DNA of 40,713 bases from CAVLDP01 sp963661945 (lineage in GTDB: Bacteria > Bacillota > Clostridia > Lachnospirales > Lachnospiraceae). The DNA is taken from positions 1-40,713 of the forward strand of contig CAVLDP010000021.1 in assembly GCA_963661945.1 (NCBI GenBank). The letters run 5' to 3'. The position numbers and the translations under genes are program-made. Within the stretch, counting starts at the first letter, position 1, and each line of letters starts with the position of its first letter. Under the pieces are notes generated by a model. It had not been told where the DNA came from. It saw only the letters and a list, made by a program, of their open reading frames with translations, and ran no database searches. Positions 25,788 to 35,236 of the stretch are shown here, piece by piece.

Positions 25788-27332
25788 TCATTTTACACAC
25801 GTCTTGTAGTTAATATGATAATAATCCACCGGAGACTGAGTCAGTCCCTCTACAGTATCCTTCATAGCCATATACATATTGAGATGGAAGATATTAACAA
25901 AAGCATTCTCAGACAAGACAAGCTCATCGATCTGTCTGGTAATCTGAACGCGTTCTTCCGTATCAAACTCTATAGCAAGCCTGCCAAGAAGTTCATCCAC
26001 CTCTTCATTCGAATAAGCTCCAAAGTTATTCGTTCCGTCTGTGCCGTAGTTACTAAGCATATAGGAATAAGGATCTCCCGTAGGCATAGTTACCTCCGCA
26101 TAGACACTTAGGTCAAATGTTCCAGCATGACCTCTCTCCTCAGTACTTTCCAGCTGCTCTAACGTAGAGTCAATCCCAATCTCTTTAAGTGCGGACTGAA
26201 TGGATGATGCCACCTCATAGAGGCCGGTTCGACCGTAAGTTATGATGGATAATGTAATCTTCTCGCCGTTCTGATCGAGAAAACCATCTCCATCTGAGTC
26301 CGAATATCCACTCGCTGAGAGAACATCTCTTGCCATAGACAGATCGAAATCTGGCACCTCCGTCAGAAGATCCTCTGCGTTATAATTCGTCGTTGCTGGA
26401 AATGTAGCCTTGGTCGGCGTTCCCGCTTTATTCACCAGGACACTGCTGTAGCTATCCCGGTCTATCGCATAAGACACAGCCTTTCGGAAGTTGGCATCGC
26501 CCGTATAAGTATGATTCAGATTGAAATAAACCTTGTATACACGGGATGTGGCAGCCTGAGAGATCTTATAGCCATCTACTCCGTCAAATAAATCTCTGGC
26601 ATCATAAGAGAGTCCATAGCATGCATCTAATTCTCCACTCTGAAGTGCCAGACAGGAAGCATCCAGGTCTGCATTGGAGCGAATGGTGACATGCTTACTT
26701 GCAGGCTTTCCAGCCCAGTAATCGTCAAAGGAGTCAAGCTCCATTCTCTCATTTTCCACATACTCTGTTAGGCGAAATGGTCCAGTACCAATCGTTGCTG
26801 TACCATCCTCGCTCAAACTCTTCACATCGCAGATTCCTGTATAGGGATCACACAGACAGTTTGGAAGCACAGGATTTGCTTCCTTTGTCCGAATAATAAG
26901 CGTGTAGCCATCCGCCTCCATGGATGCGATATTGAGCTCCTTCTCAGCACGACTCTGCATAGAAATCACACGCTCCAGGGAAGCCTTCACAGCCTCTGCA
27001 TCCATGATATTGCCACTTTGGAAATGAACATCCTCTCTCAAGGTGATTGTCCAGGTAAGTCCATCCTCTGAAACCTCATAAGACTTAGCCAGATTCTCCT
27101 CGATATTCATATTCTCATCGAATCGAAAGAGAGATTCCATTACACCGCTTCGCATACCAACCCAGGCGTAAGCGCCAGAAGCAGGGTCCACGCTGCCGAT
27201 TTCACCGCCAAAGACAAAGTCTCCTCGGCCGTCTCCAGATTCTGTAGAAGCAGTATTTCCTCCGCTAATTCCGCAGGCAGTAAGCGATAAGGCTAGCAAA
27301 ACAATAAGCAAAGATTTAAATTTTTTCTTCAT
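25788..27332 (-). CDS. ABC transporter substrate-binding lipoprotein, NikA/DppA-like (SBP family 5)
   Basis: A 514-residue lipoprotein with signal KKKFKSLLIVLLALS and lipobox LTAC. The mature protein has family 5 landmarks such as LAKSYEVSEDGLTWTITLRE, VHFQSGN, AVKASLERV, GTGPFRLTEYVENE, YFNLNHTYTGDANFRKAV and YAIDRDSY. The family binds nickel-chelate complexes, metallophores, oligopeptides or haem, and sequence alone does not tell which. It is placed between the permease and ATPase genes. Confidence 0.9.
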   Translation of the reverse strand: MKKKFKSLLIVLLALSLTACGISGGNTASTESGDGRGDFVFGGEIGSVDPASGAYAWVGMRSGVMESLFRFDENMNIEENLAKSYEVSEDGLTWTITLREDVHFQSGNIMDAEAVKASLERVISMQSRAEKELNIASMEADGYTLIIRTKEANPVLPNCLCDPYTGICDVKSLSEDGTATIGTGPFRLTEYVENERMELDSFDDYWAGKPASKHVTIRSNADLDASCLALQSGELDACYGLSYDARDLFDGVDGYKISQAATSRVYKVYFNLNHTYTGDANFRKAVSYAIDRDSYSSVLVNKAGTPTKATFPATTNYNAEDLLTEVPDFDLSMARDVLSASGYSDSDGDGFLDQNGEKITLSIITYGRTGLYEVASSIQSALKEIGIDSTLEQLESTEERGHAGTFDLSVYAEVTMPTGDPYSYMLSNYGTDGTNNFGAYSNEEVDELLGRLAIEFDTEERVQITRQIDELVLSENAFVNIFHLNMYMAMKDTVEGLTQSPVDYYHINYKTCVK

Positions 27333-27347
27333 AGTAATCCACCCTCT

Positions 27348-28154
27348 CTAATAGGACTCATGTGGGTCCAGCGCATCACGAACAGAATCCCCCAGAAGAT
27401 TAAAGAAAATCGTCACCAGGAAAATCGCCATCGCTGGGAAAAAGACAATCCACGGACACTGCTGCATCAGGCTCCTGCCATCCGATAACATACTGCCCCA
27501 TTCTGCAGAAGACGAACTAAGACCCAGGAAGCTAAGTCCAGAAATACTAAGCATTGCCGAACTAAGATGCATGGTTGATGTTACAATAATCGGCCGCGCT
27601 ACATTCGGCAGAATATGATAGAGCAAAATATGGATGGGATGGTCACCGCTAAGTACCGCAGCCGATATATAATTCTCCCTTCGAATCGAGAGAACATAAC
27701 TTCGCGCGAGACGTGCATACTGTGTCCAACCAGTCGCAGCCAGAGCAAGTACACCATTCATAAGCCCAGGGCCCAGAAAACCTGCAATGGCAATAGATAA
27801 GATAATTCCCGGGAATGCCAGAAAGATGTCCACAATCCTCATAAGAATCTCATCAAAAAGTCCCCCTATATATCCGCTAAGCAGGCCCAGAATCGTACCA
27901 AGGACCACACTGAGAGCCACAATAAGAAGGGATGCAAAAATCGATGCAGATGCGCCAGAGAGAATGCGTGATAAGATGCATCTTCCCAGCCCATCTGTTC
28001 CCATGGGATACTCCCTACTTGGTCCCATCTTAGCCTGCGACAGATTCACGAATTCCGGATCATGCGGTGCCAGATATCCTGCAACAAGACTGAAAGCGCA
28101 TAGCAGGACAAAGAGGACCAGATACCGATACATTTTCTTATCAGATGACCTCAT
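27348..28154 (-). CDS. ABC transporter permease, NikC/DppC-like
   Basis: A 268-residue permease with about six transmembrane segments. It has the family N-terminal periplasmic stretch YLAPHDPEFVNLSQ and YPMGTDGLGRCILSRILSGA, and the EAA-type loop. The start overlaps the stop of the partner permease gene by 4 bp (ATGA type), so the two are coupled. Confidence 0.92.
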   Translation of the reverse strand: MRSSDKKMYRYLVLFVLLCAFSLVAGYLAPHDPEFVNLSQAKMGPSREYPMGTDGLGRCILSRILSGASASIFASLLIVALSVVLGTILGLLSGYIGGLFDEILMRIVDIFLAFPGIILSIAIAGFLGPGLMNGVLALAATGWTQYARLARSYVLSIRRENYISAAVLSGDHPIHILLYHILPNVARPIIVTSTMHLSSAMLSISGLSFLGLSSSSAEWGSMLSDGRSLMQQCPWIVFFPAMAIFLVTIFFNLLGDSVRDALDPHESY

Positions 28155-29176
28155 GACTTCACCTCCATCTGCCCACTTAGGCGTGGATCTAGGGAAAAGG
28201 AGATGATATCCGTAACCAGATTAATCAGGATATAAATCAGCCCCATCCAAACCACAAAGGCCTGAATCACCGGATAGTCCCTACTTAGCACTGCACTCGT
28301 AATCATATATCCAAGTCCAGGCAGGGAGAAAATAATCTCAACCGCAGCCGTTCCACCGAGAAGGGAGCCAATGGAGAGCGAAAGCAGCGTAAGCAGCGTA
28401 TGAAATGCACAAGGTAACACATAAGAAATGAGCACCCGTCCCTTTGAGATTCCTCTAGAGAGAGCTCCAGCCACATAGGGTTTATTCCATTCCTCGAGTA
28501 TAGAAGAACGAACCTGCCTGATGTACTTACCAATCATTGGAATTGAAAGAGCCATAGTCGGTAGAACATAGCTTACCGGACTACCATTTGACAGGACAGG
28601 AAATAAATGTAATTTAAGTGCCAGAAAATAAAGCAACAGAAGGGATACAATAAAATTCGGCAGACTATTCCCAAGAAAGCTTAGGAAACGCAGAATCTTA
28701 TCTGTCCACTTATCCTTCCTAAGGGCGCAAAGTATGCCAAGTGGCAGGGAGAAGATCACTGTTGCAAGCACTGATGACAAGGTCAGGATCAAGGTGTTTG
28801 GCAGAGCGCTAAGAAGCTTACCTGACACCTCTGCCCCATCTATGTAGGACTTGCCCAAATCCCCCCTTACGAAGTCAGAAATCCAGCTTAGGTATTGCAT
28901 AAGAAATGGACGATCCAGCCCCAATTGCTCCTTCATAGAGGCAACCAAGTCTTCATCTGCTGCTATTCCCTCTGCCTGCAGCATCATCTCCACTGGTCCT
29001 TGTGGAGAGAGGTACATTAGGCCATAGCTTAGAAGGGTTACCCCAAATAGTATTGGTATCAGATAGAGAAGTCGACGAACAATATATCTTCCAAGAGTAG
29101 ACTTCCCTTTGTTCTTCTTATGAACTAATTTTTTCTGCACACACCATAAAGGTGTAGATTGGCGCATCTCTCTCAT
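28151..29176 (-). CDS. ABC transporter permease, NikB/DppB-like
   Basis: The first permease of the importer, up to 341 residues. The core starts at RYIVRRLLYLIPILFGVTLL, followed by LGLDRPFLMQYLSW, the EAA loop (AGALSRGISKGRVL) and the family C-terminus SFSLDPRL. The start is uncertain. ATG 29176 has GGAGG only 3 nt upstream and overlaps the methyltransferase gene by 59 nt; GTG 29140 gives a more usual N-terminus but lacks a good ribosome site. Confidence 0.88.
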   Translation of the reverse strand: MREMRQSTPLWCVQKKLVHKKNKGKSTLGRYIVRRLLYLIPILFGVTLLSYGLMYLSPQGPVEMMLQAEGIAADEDLVASMKEQLGLDRPFLMQYLSWISDFVRGDLGKSYIDGAEVSGKLLSALPNTLILTLSSVLATVIFSLPLGILCALRKDKWTDKILRFLSFLGNSLPNFIVSLLLLYFLALKLHLFPVLSNGSPVSYVLPTMALSIPMIGKYIRQVRSSILEEWNKPYVAGALSRGISKGRVLISYVLPCAFHTLLTLLSLSIGSLLGGTAAVEIIFSLPGLGYMITSAVLSRDYPVIQAFVVWMGLIYILINLVTDIISFSLDPRLSGQMEVKS

Positions 29177-29909
29177 AATCCTCCGGATTTAGGACCATCG
29201 GGCCTACATCCTCGATGATCTCTATAAGCTTCATATCAAGCCCCTCCAGGACACATCTATCCCAGGCTGGGCGATATTCCTTCGACAGTGGCAGTTCATA
29301 TGCTGCATTCTCCAGGTCCTGCAGCCGCTCCTTTGACATATCTCCCGCATGCACATGATTCTTGTTCTTCTCGTGAAAGGCTGCATGACGGGCTTCCTTT
29401 TCTGCGCGAAGCTCCTCGTCGTAGAGGTAGAGATACCAGTTCGCATCGAAATAGACCATCCGTCCGCCTGGTGCAAGCACTCTCTCCCATTCCTGCAGTG
29501 CTTCCTTCGGATATTCCAGATTCCAGATTACATTTCGACTAACAATTAAGTCAAAGCTCTCATCTTCAAATGGCAATTCTTCCCCACGATGCAGGATAAA
29601 ATCCACCGAAGCACCATAAGACATTGCATTATTCTTCGCATGCCAGATCATATGCTCTGTCACATCAACTGCCGTCACCTGATGGCCAGCAAGTGCCAGA
29701 TTAATGGCAAAAAATCCCGGTCCAGTTCCTACATCCAGAATACGAAGGGTAGTCTTCTTCGGCGCATATCTTAATATAAGATCTCTCCACGCCTTTCTCC
29801 TCCAGTCATTCATCTCGGCAATATTCTGCGCGCTATAGCTATGGGCACGGTCTGTCCAGTAGGAAGTCAGCTCTTCTAGTAAGGCATCTTCCGAAAGTAT
29901 TGTCTGCAT
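29118..29909 (-). CDS. Class I SAM-dependent methyltransferase (transporter-linked, copy 2)
   Basis: First gene of the importer cluster, 263 residues from ATG 29909. The frame is open to 29936, but a GGGGAAGAAAAGG stretch precedes 29909. It has motif I ILDVGTGPGFFAINLAL, acidic AVDVTEHM, RGEELPFEDESFDLIVSRNV and FDANWYLYLYDEE. It is related to the downstream copy at 23659-24417, but the C-terminal 100 residues differ, so they may accept different substrates or form a heteromer. Unlike copy 1 it also has a long charged insertion around RAEKEARHAAFHEKNKNH. Confidence 0.85.
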   Translation of the reverse strand: MQTILSEDALLEELTSYWTDRAHSYSAQNIAEMNDWRRKAWRDLILRYAPKKTTLRILDVGTGPGFFAINLALAGHQVTAVDVTEHMIWHAKNNAMSYGASVDFILHRGEELPFEDESFDLIVSRNVIWNLEYPKEALQEWERVLAPGGRMVYFDANWYLYLYDEELRAEKEARHAAFHEKNKNHVHAGDMSKERLQDLENAAYELPLSKEYRPAWDRCVLEGLDMKLIEIIEDVGPMVLNPEDYERDAPIYTFMVCAEKISS

Positions 29910-29973
29910 AATCCTTTTCTTCCCCTTAGATATCATTTCAAGTCTTATTCATCATTTCCCATAAATTAGAAAT

Positions 29974-30033
29974 GACTGCCCAGAGTAACTCTGAACAGTC
30001 ATAAATTATAGCAATTCTGAAATTAGTTGATAA
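29974..30033 (-). promoter_or_regulatory. Predicted promoter and 5' hairpin of the methyltransferase/ABC importer operon
   Basis: On the minus strand, TTATCA (30028-30033), 17 bp and TATAAT (30005-30010) are followed at the predicted start site by a 12-bp stem with a UUA loop (29974-30000). The tract after the stem is only weakly U-rich. It could also act as terminator for the alcohol dehydrogenase gene. Confidence 0.6.
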
Positions 30034-30069
30034 GCCACTAGGGGGGATATCATCTGACAAAACAACGAT

Positions 30070-31239
30070 CTAATAACAAAGGCGATAGATTTCCTCAACA
30101 TCAGCGATGGAAAGTGGCATATTCCCCTCATCTAAGGAGAATTCCTCCACTGCTTTCTCAGCCATTGATGCGATATCGTCCGAATCTGACGCCCCAATCG
30201 AGCGAAGGGTCAGTGTAAGCCCCATCGATTCATAGATTTCTCTTGTCCGCTCAATTGCCCCATTCGCTATCTCCCAATCATCAAGAGATGCGTCGAGTTG
30301 AAATACCTCTCGGCCAAATCGTACAAAAAGCGGCAGCGTCTCTTCCGTCAAACGATGCTGCATCCAGGCATTTTCAATAATCGCCATTCCATGTCCATGT
30401 GTCAGACCATAATGGGTCGTAAGCTGATATTCCATAGCATGTGCCGGCCAAGCGCTATCATTTCCACAGGCAATAAAGCCATTGATTGCCCAGGAAGCCG
30501 CCCACATCAGATTCGAGCGTGCCTTCTCATTTTCAGGTTCCTTCACAGCAATTGGTCCATACTTCACACAAGTTCGAAGCACGGATTCCATCATGCCATA
30601 CTCAATATCCAGTATATCCTCGCCCGTAAAATAATACTCAAACACATGCGACATGATATCTGCAACTCCCGCTGCAGTATGATAAGCTGGCACGCTATAG
30701 GTGTAGGTCGGATCCAGAATCGAAGCCTTAGGATAGAGAATATCATCATTAATCTCTGCCTTATCCTGGTCTTCCTCACTGGAAATAACCGCAGACGAAT
30801 CCATTTCTGAGCCTGTCGCTGCCACTGTAAGCACAGTTACAATAGGCAGCGCATCGCAAATCAAGGAATTGTCCTTCACAATATCCCAGGGATCACCCTC
30901 GTAGAAGGCGCCAACCGCAATTGCCTTTGCTGCGTCAATCGTACTGCCTCCGCCAATCGGCACTAAGACCTCGATGCCTTCCTCCTTGCACATCTTAACA
31001 CCACGTCTTACCGTAGCAATCTGCGGATTAGGCTCAACACCAGATAGCTCCAAATAGGAAATTCCCGCTTTTTGAAGAAGCTCCACCGCACGGTCATAGA
31101 CTCCAATTCTCTTTATACTGCCCCCTCCGTAGATAATCAGGGCCTTTCGTCCATATTCCTTCACATATTCTGGCAGTTTCTCAATCTGTCCCTTTCCGAA
31201 GGCTATCTTGGTCGGAATATGATATTCAAAATTATTCAT
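30070..31239 (-). CDS. Iron-containing alcohol dehydrogenase (butanol dehydrogenase-like)
   Basis: A 389-residue group III alcohol dehydrogenase, reducing aldehydes to alcohols with NAD(P)H. It has the nucleotide-binding GGGSTIDAAKA at about residue 98 and the metal-binding His pair in GLTHGHGMAIIENAW, as in BdhA/YqhD. The gene is monocistronic and divergent from a MerR regulator, with a shared operator between them. The oxidase cluster beyond the regulator would produce an aldehyde or keto acid from an amine, so a role in disposing of that aldehyde is plausible but inferred. AAGGGAG precedes the ATG. Confidence 0.9.
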   Translation of the reverse strand: MNNFEYHIPTKIAFGKGQIEKLPEYVKEYGRKALIIYGGGSIKRIGVYDRAVELLQKAGISYLELSGVEPNPQIATVRRGVKMCKEEGIEVLVPIGGGSTIDAAKAIAVGAFYEGDPWDIVKDNSLICDALPIVTVLTVAATGSEMDSSAVISSEEDQDKAEINDDILYPKASILDPTYTYSVPAYHTAAGVADIMSHVFEYYFTGEDILDIEYGMMESVLRTCVKYGPIAVKEPENEKARSNLMWAASWAINGFIACGNDSAWPAHAMEYQLTTHYGLTHGHGMAIIENAWMQHRLTEETLPLFVRFGREVFQLDASLDDWEIANGAIERTREIYESMGLTLTLRSIGASDSDDIASMAEKAVEEFSLDEGNMPLSIADVEEIYRLCY

Positions 31240-31241
31240 CT

Positions 31242-31277
31242 TTGTCTCCCTTCTGAATCTCTGGTATAATACAAGAG
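31242..31277. promoter_or_regulatory. merR promoter with MerR-family dyad operator, copy A
   Basis: On the plus strand, TTGTCT (31242-31247), 17 bp and extended TGGTATAAT (31265-31270) drive merR. A 19-bp dyad, CTCTnGTATnATACnAGAG (31259-31277), covers this -10 and also a TATTAT that could be the -10 for the divergent dehydrogenase. The same dyad recurs at 38371-38389. Confidence 0.7.
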
Positions 31278-31310
31278 TTTTATGGTAAATGAATCAAGTG
31301 AGGTGCTTCC

Positions 31311-32153
31311 ATGGAATTTGATAAACCTGAAAATCTTAAGCCTATGACCTTCAAGATAGGGGAACTATCCAAGCTCTATCATATTGGAGTGGATTCGATC
31401 CGCTACTATGAGAAGGTTGGCATCCTAAACCCCATTCGCGATGAAGAAAATAATTACCGCATGTATACCACGGATGATGTAAGAAAGCTCACTATGATTC
31501 GTGAACTCCTAAGTCTTAACTTCACTACGGAGCAGATAAAGGACTTCAATGATCACAGAACCATTGCCAACACCAAGTCCATGTTAGAAGCAGAACTATC
31601 CACAATTGATGAGAACATCCGCTCGCTAAAAGAGAAAAAGAAGAAGATCAATTCTCGCCTTTCCTCCCTAGAAGGGTCCTCTCAAGATCCAGCAGATGAG
31701 ATTATCCGCCTAAAGCAGTTACCTAGCCGCAAGATTTTCCTGCTAAGTCCAGATCGTATTCCGGATTCCTATATTGACTACTATCTCATCAAATACATGT
31801 ATGATACTGGCAAGAAGGTAGATACTATCGGCGCGTGTGACTGCTATATCCTGGATCCAAATCAATCTAATCCTAAGTCCGACTACCTATGGACCAAATC
31901 TGTCTTCTTCCATTCCGATTATCTTAACCTGCCTAATAACGACACTCTAGAAGCAGGAGACTATCTCTGCCTCTCCTATCGAGGCAGCTCCAAGAAGACC
32001 AAGGGCTTCGTACAAGAAATGTATCAATATGCCAGAGAACATAACTATCAAGTTCTGGGCTATCCCATTGAGATGTGCATCATCGATGACTGTGAGACAG
32101 CACTCGAAGAAGAATATCTCACAACCCTGCAGCTACTTGTATCAACCACCTAA
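31311..32153 (+). CDS. MerR-family transcriptional regulator with effector-binding domain
   Basis: A 280-residue BmrR-type regulator. It has the N-terminal winged helix (FKIGELSKLYHIGVDSIRYY, then YRMYTTDDVRKLTMI), a coiled-coil dimerisation helix (about residues 95-125, rich in Glu/Lys) and a C-terminal GyrI/BmrR-like ligand domain of about 150 residues. Such proteins bend promoters with 19-20 bp spacers to activate them. It is the only plus-strand gene of the region, divergent from the alcohol dehydrogenase and convergent with the oxidase gene, 8 bp away. Its probable operators are at 31259-31277 and 38371-38389. GTGAGG precedes the ATG. Confidence 0.9.
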   Translation: MEFDKPENLKPMTFKIGELSKLYHIGVDSIRYYEKVGILNPIRDEENNYRMYTTDDVRKLTMIRELLSLNFTTEQIKDFNDHRTIANTKSMLEAELSTIDENIRSLKEKKKKINSRLSSLEGSSQDPADEIIRLKQLPSRKIFLLSPDRIPDSYIDYYLIKYMYDTGKKVDTIGACDCYILDPNQSNPKSDYLWTKSVFFHSDYLNLPNNDTLEAGDYLCLSYRGSSKKTKGFVQEMYQYAREHNYQVLGYPIEMCIIDDCETALEEEYLTTLQLLVSTT

Positions 32154-32161
32154 GGCCTCTC

Positions 32162-33298
32162 TTATTTGTTGGACAAGAAGCGCTCATATCGAAGTGGAGT
32201 GATATCTACAGCTGTATTCTCTCCTGCGACAATCTGACTCATCATATAGCCTACTGCTGGGCCTGTACCAAAACCATGCCCATTGAAGGCAGTTGCCAGA
32301 ATGAGTCCTGGGGTCTCCTCCGGTCTGCCAAGCACACAGACTCCATCCGGTGTGAATTCCATCCAACCTGTCCAGGATCTTACAATCTTAGCCTTAGATA
32401 GGAGCGGTATATATCCAGAGATTGCTCTACAGCTTGCAGATAGAGTCATAGGATGCGAATCCGTTCTCGTAAGTGGCAGATCCATATATCCCTCAAGTCC
32501 ACATTCTGCTCCAAAGACGAAGGAACCATGCTTGGTCTGATGTCCATAAAAATCCGCATCTGCTGTTCCAAGCATCTGTTCAAACATCTTAGGCTCTGCT
32601 TCTGTAACAAGAGCAGAATCTAAGTATTTCTCCATAGGGATATCCAGTCCTACCGTATTCATGATATAACGGCTTTCATAACCTGCTGCCAGGATGATAT
32701 CTCCCGCCTCGAAGATATCTCCATCCTTAGTAATAACCTCTCGAACCTTTCCCCTAATCTTCCTTAGTTCTACAACCTCTGCACCGGTAAAGAATCGAAC
32801 TCCCATTTCCAGTGCTCTCTTATAGAAGCCAAGTGTCGTCGTGAGCGGATTGGCGTGTCCATCGGTTTCGCACCAGCTGGCTCCGATAATCTCTTCTGAC
32901 AGGTATGGATTAATACTTCGCACTTCATCGCCGTCAATCATACGAACATCTAGTCCTACCGACCTGGCATTATCTGCAAGTCGTCTCAATTTCTCCAGAT
33001 GTGCTTCTGTCTTGCCGAGTCTGAGATTTCCCTTCTGTGTATACTCTGTATCTACTCCCAGCTCTTCAGAAAGAGTTGGCCAGAAATTCTTAATTCCATA
33101 CATGGCAATCGGAAGTTCTCTCACATCTCGTCCTGACTGGCGTACGCCGCCGCCATTTCGACTGGAGCCGCCATGTCCTATACTGTCCGATCCCTCTAAC
33201 ACGATTACATTCGTGATTCCACGCTTTGCCAGGTAATAAGCCGAAGCACAGCCCACGATACCACCGCCAATGATTACTACATCACTCGTATATGTCAT
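32162..33298 (-). CDS. FAD-dependent amine/opine oxidase catalytic subunit (DAO family, HcnC/OoxB-like)
   Basis: A 378-residue flavoprotein of the D-amino-acid oxidase/glycine oxidase family. It has the N-terminal dinucleotide motif VVIIGGGIVGCASAYYLAK and the region GGSSRNGGGVRQSG, both typical of the catalytic subunit of opine oxidase, HcnC and L-proline dehydrogenase complexes. The C-terminal GHGFGTGPAVG closes the FAD site. It oxidises a C-N bond of an amino or imino acid and passes electrons to the partner subunits. Its start overlaps the BFD-like gene by 4 bp. The substrate is not readable. Confidence 0.88.
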   Translation of the reverse strand: MTYTSDVVIIGGGIVGCASAYYLAKRGITNVIVLEGSDSIGHGGSSRNGGGVRQSGRDVRELPIAMYGIKNFWPTLSEELGVDTEYTQKGNLRLGKTEAHLEKLRRLADNARSVGLDVRMIDGDEVRSINPYLSEEIIGASWCETDGHANPLTTTLGFYKRALEMGVRFFTGAEVVELRKIRGKVREVITKDGDIFEAGDIILAAGYESRYIMNTVGLDIPMEKYLDSALVTEAEPKMFEQMLGTADADFYGHQTKHGSFVFGAECGLEGYMDLPLTRTDSHPMTLSASCRAISGYIPLLSKAKIVRSWTGWMEFTPDGVCVLGRPEETPGLILATAFNGHGFGTGPAVGYMMSQIVAGENTAVDITPLRYERFLSNK

Positions 33299-33624
33299 GA
33301 TTCAAGCCCTCCATCTACTGCTGCAATTTCCATCTCAATTGGTCGCATAGGAACTCTCGATGTTGCCGGGCGAATCTCTGTCGGAGCCACCTTTAGCTCT
33401 TCAGCCATAATTCTCTTAACCATCGTTCCACAGGTTTGCCCCTGGCAGAGTCCCATTCCAGATCTTAGGTAACGCCGCATCTCCTCAATCGTCGTAATCC
33501 CCTCATGAACCGCTCTTCGAATCTCGCCCTTCGTCACTTCTTCACATCTGCACACGAGAAGATCATCGCCCTCTGCTTCGACATATGGTCCAATTTCTTC
33601 TAATTTTGCTTGTATATCCAACAT
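33295..33624 (-). CDS. BFD-like [2Fe-2S] protein, oxidase subunit
   Basis: A 109-residue small protein with the bacterioferritin-associated ferredoxin motif: CRCEEV, a helical spacer (about 33 residues) and CQGQTC, four Cys that bind one [2Fe-2S]. In opine oxidase and L-proline dehydrogenase-like complexes this domain is either separate or fused to the HcnB-like subunit. It lies between the two flavoprotein genes and should relay electrons between them. The ribosome site AAGGAGGAGT is close to the ATG. Confidence 0.87.
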   Translation of the reverse strand: MLDIQAKLEEIGPYVEAEGDDLLVCRCEEVTKGEIRRAVHEGITTIEEMRRYLRSGMGLCQGQTCGTMVKRIMAEELKVAPTEIRPATSRVPMRPIEMEIAAVDGGLES

Positions 33625-33637
33625 CTCTTACTCCTCC

Positions 33638-35218
33638 TTATGCGATTGGTCTATAGAATCTCACCTGATTCAGTTTATCCATCGGTACCATGACTGTAAG
33701 AAGATTCGTATGATCATAGGCCGCTCCAGTACGAACTCGGCTCACCTTAACCTCCACAATATCTCTTCCATCACGTCCAAGTCCCATTCCAATCTCTCCT
33801 TCCTTAGGAAGTGGCAGGAATTCATAAGGCATAGTAACCTCGCCCATTCCAGGTTCGACTTCTTCCTCGATTAGGAAGATTGCCTGACCCGAGCAGGAAG
33901 CTACACACATGCCACAATTAATACAATCCACGCTCTCATCCACAATCGGCAGGGATGTGATATTATCTCCAATGGTAATGCAGCCCTTCTTACATGCGTC
34001 CTGACACGGATTACATGGGATATTCTGCGTACATTCCATGACTGGATGTACCATAGCCCTCTTTGTAACACCAGGGAAGCGTGTAATCTCATCTTCCGCT
34101 ACAAATCCTTTCTCCAGCAAATTCATCGAGATATCAATTCCCTCATCGGTCTTTGTAATAAGCTTTCCACGATTCTCTGGTGCAAACATTCCTTTTCTGA
34201 GAGAAAGAAGTGCCTTTGACAGATCGTTCACTCGCTCTTCCTTCTCCTCATCGGTAAGGAATCCCAGATAAGCCGCAATAGCAGCCCCGCTCATTCTGCC
34301 TTCAATCATAGCTGACGATGCTTCTTCAATTCCTGCCACATCACCTGCTGCATAAACTCCCGGAATAGATGTCGCACCAACCTCGTCACATTTAGGGATG
34401 AATCCACCTCTTGTGTCTACCATTTCCACTCCACACATCTTAAGGAGCTGAGCCATCGGTGAAAGTCCAACAGCCACACACACTGTATCCACATCAAAAT
34501 GCTTCTCCGTACCCGCAATGAAGTTAAAATGATTATCCACCTCCGCAATTGTCACACCGGTAACACGGTCCACGCCTTCCACTTCCTTAATCGTATGTGA
34601 CAGGTAAAATGGTACACCGGTTCTGGCAACCTTGGCCGCATGCACACCATATCCACCTACGCGAGGAGCCGCATCCGCCAGCGCAACCACCTGACAACCA
34701 GATTGTAATAGCTGAAAGGAAACAACCAGTCCTACATTTCCCGTACCAAGCATCAAGACTCTCTCACCTGGCTTAATATGATGCAGGTTCATCATGGTCT
34801 GAGCAGCACCTGCCCCAATCACACCAGGCAAGGTCCAACCTGGAAAATTCACCATATTCTCAGCTGCTCCTGTAGCCACAAGAACAGCATCCCCCTTATA
34901 ATGGACCACCTCGGATCCAATACGAACGAGAACCTCCTTCTCACGATAGAGGCCAACAACGGTTGCATTCAGGACAACCTCTACGCCGTACTCCTCAGCT
35001 TCCTTCAGTAGATCTTCTCCAATCTTGAATCCACGAATCTTAGCCTTATGCTCCTTAGAGCCGAAGAATTTATGTATCTGCTTAAATAACTGACCGCCAG
35101 GCTTCGCATTTTCATCAAAAACAATTGGCTTCACACCTGCCTTGGCCGCCTCAATAGCAGCCGACAGACCAGCTGGCCCTGCGCCAACAACGATCAAATC
35201 AAATCTCTCTACTTTCAT
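33638..35218 (-). CDS. NAD(P)/FAD-dependent oxidoreductase with two [4Fe-4S] motifs (HcnB/OoxA-like)
   Basis: A 526-residue oxidase subunit. It has FAD motif VVGAGPAGLSAAIEAAKAG with KPGGQLFKQIH, a second nucleotide motif MLGTGNVGLVVSFQLL and the FAD-closing GVYAAGDVAG. A ferredoxin-like extension near residues 395-455 has two Cys sets (PCNPCQDACKKGC and CINCGMCVASC). The iron-sulfur extension is not in the aerobic HcnB/OoxA proteins I know and suits an anaerobic electron acceptor. The C-terminus (about 70 residues) is not recognised. The gene lies 18 bp downstream of the [2Fe-2S] gene. Confidence 0.87.
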   Translation of the reverse strand: MKVERFDLIVVGAGPAGLSAAIEAAKAGVKPIVFDENAKPGGQLFKQIHKFFGSKEHKAKIRGFKIGEDLLKEAEEYGVEVVLNATVVGLYREKEVLVRIGSEVVHYKGDAVLVATGAAENMVNFPGWTLPGVIGAGAAQTMMNLHHIKPGERVLMLGTGNVGLVVSFQLLQSGCQVVALADAAPRVGGYGVHAAKVARTGVPFYLSHTIKEVEGVDRVTGVTIAEVDNHFNFIAGTEKHFDVDTVCVAVGLSPMAQLLKMCGVEMVDTRGGFIPKCDEVGATSIPGVYAAGDVAGIEEASSAMIEGRMSGAAIAAYLGFLTDEEKEERVNDLSKALLSLRKGMFAPENRGKLITKTDEGIDISMNLLEKGFVAEDEITRFPGVTKRAMVHPVMECTQNIPCNPCQDACKKGCITIGDNITSLPIVDESVDCINCGMCVASCSGQAIFLIEEEVEPGMGEVTMPYEFLPLPKEGEIGMGLGRDGRDIVEVKVSRVRTGAAYDHTNLLTVMVPMDKLNQVRFYRPIA

Positions 35219-35236
35219 CCTAGGCCACCTCCCTTT

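Noticed and set aside
23659..29909. Staphylopine-type metallophore system
   Set aside because: Only importer and methyltransferase genes are present; no histidine racemase, nicotianamine-synthase-like or opine dehydrogenase biosynthesis set is found next to them.
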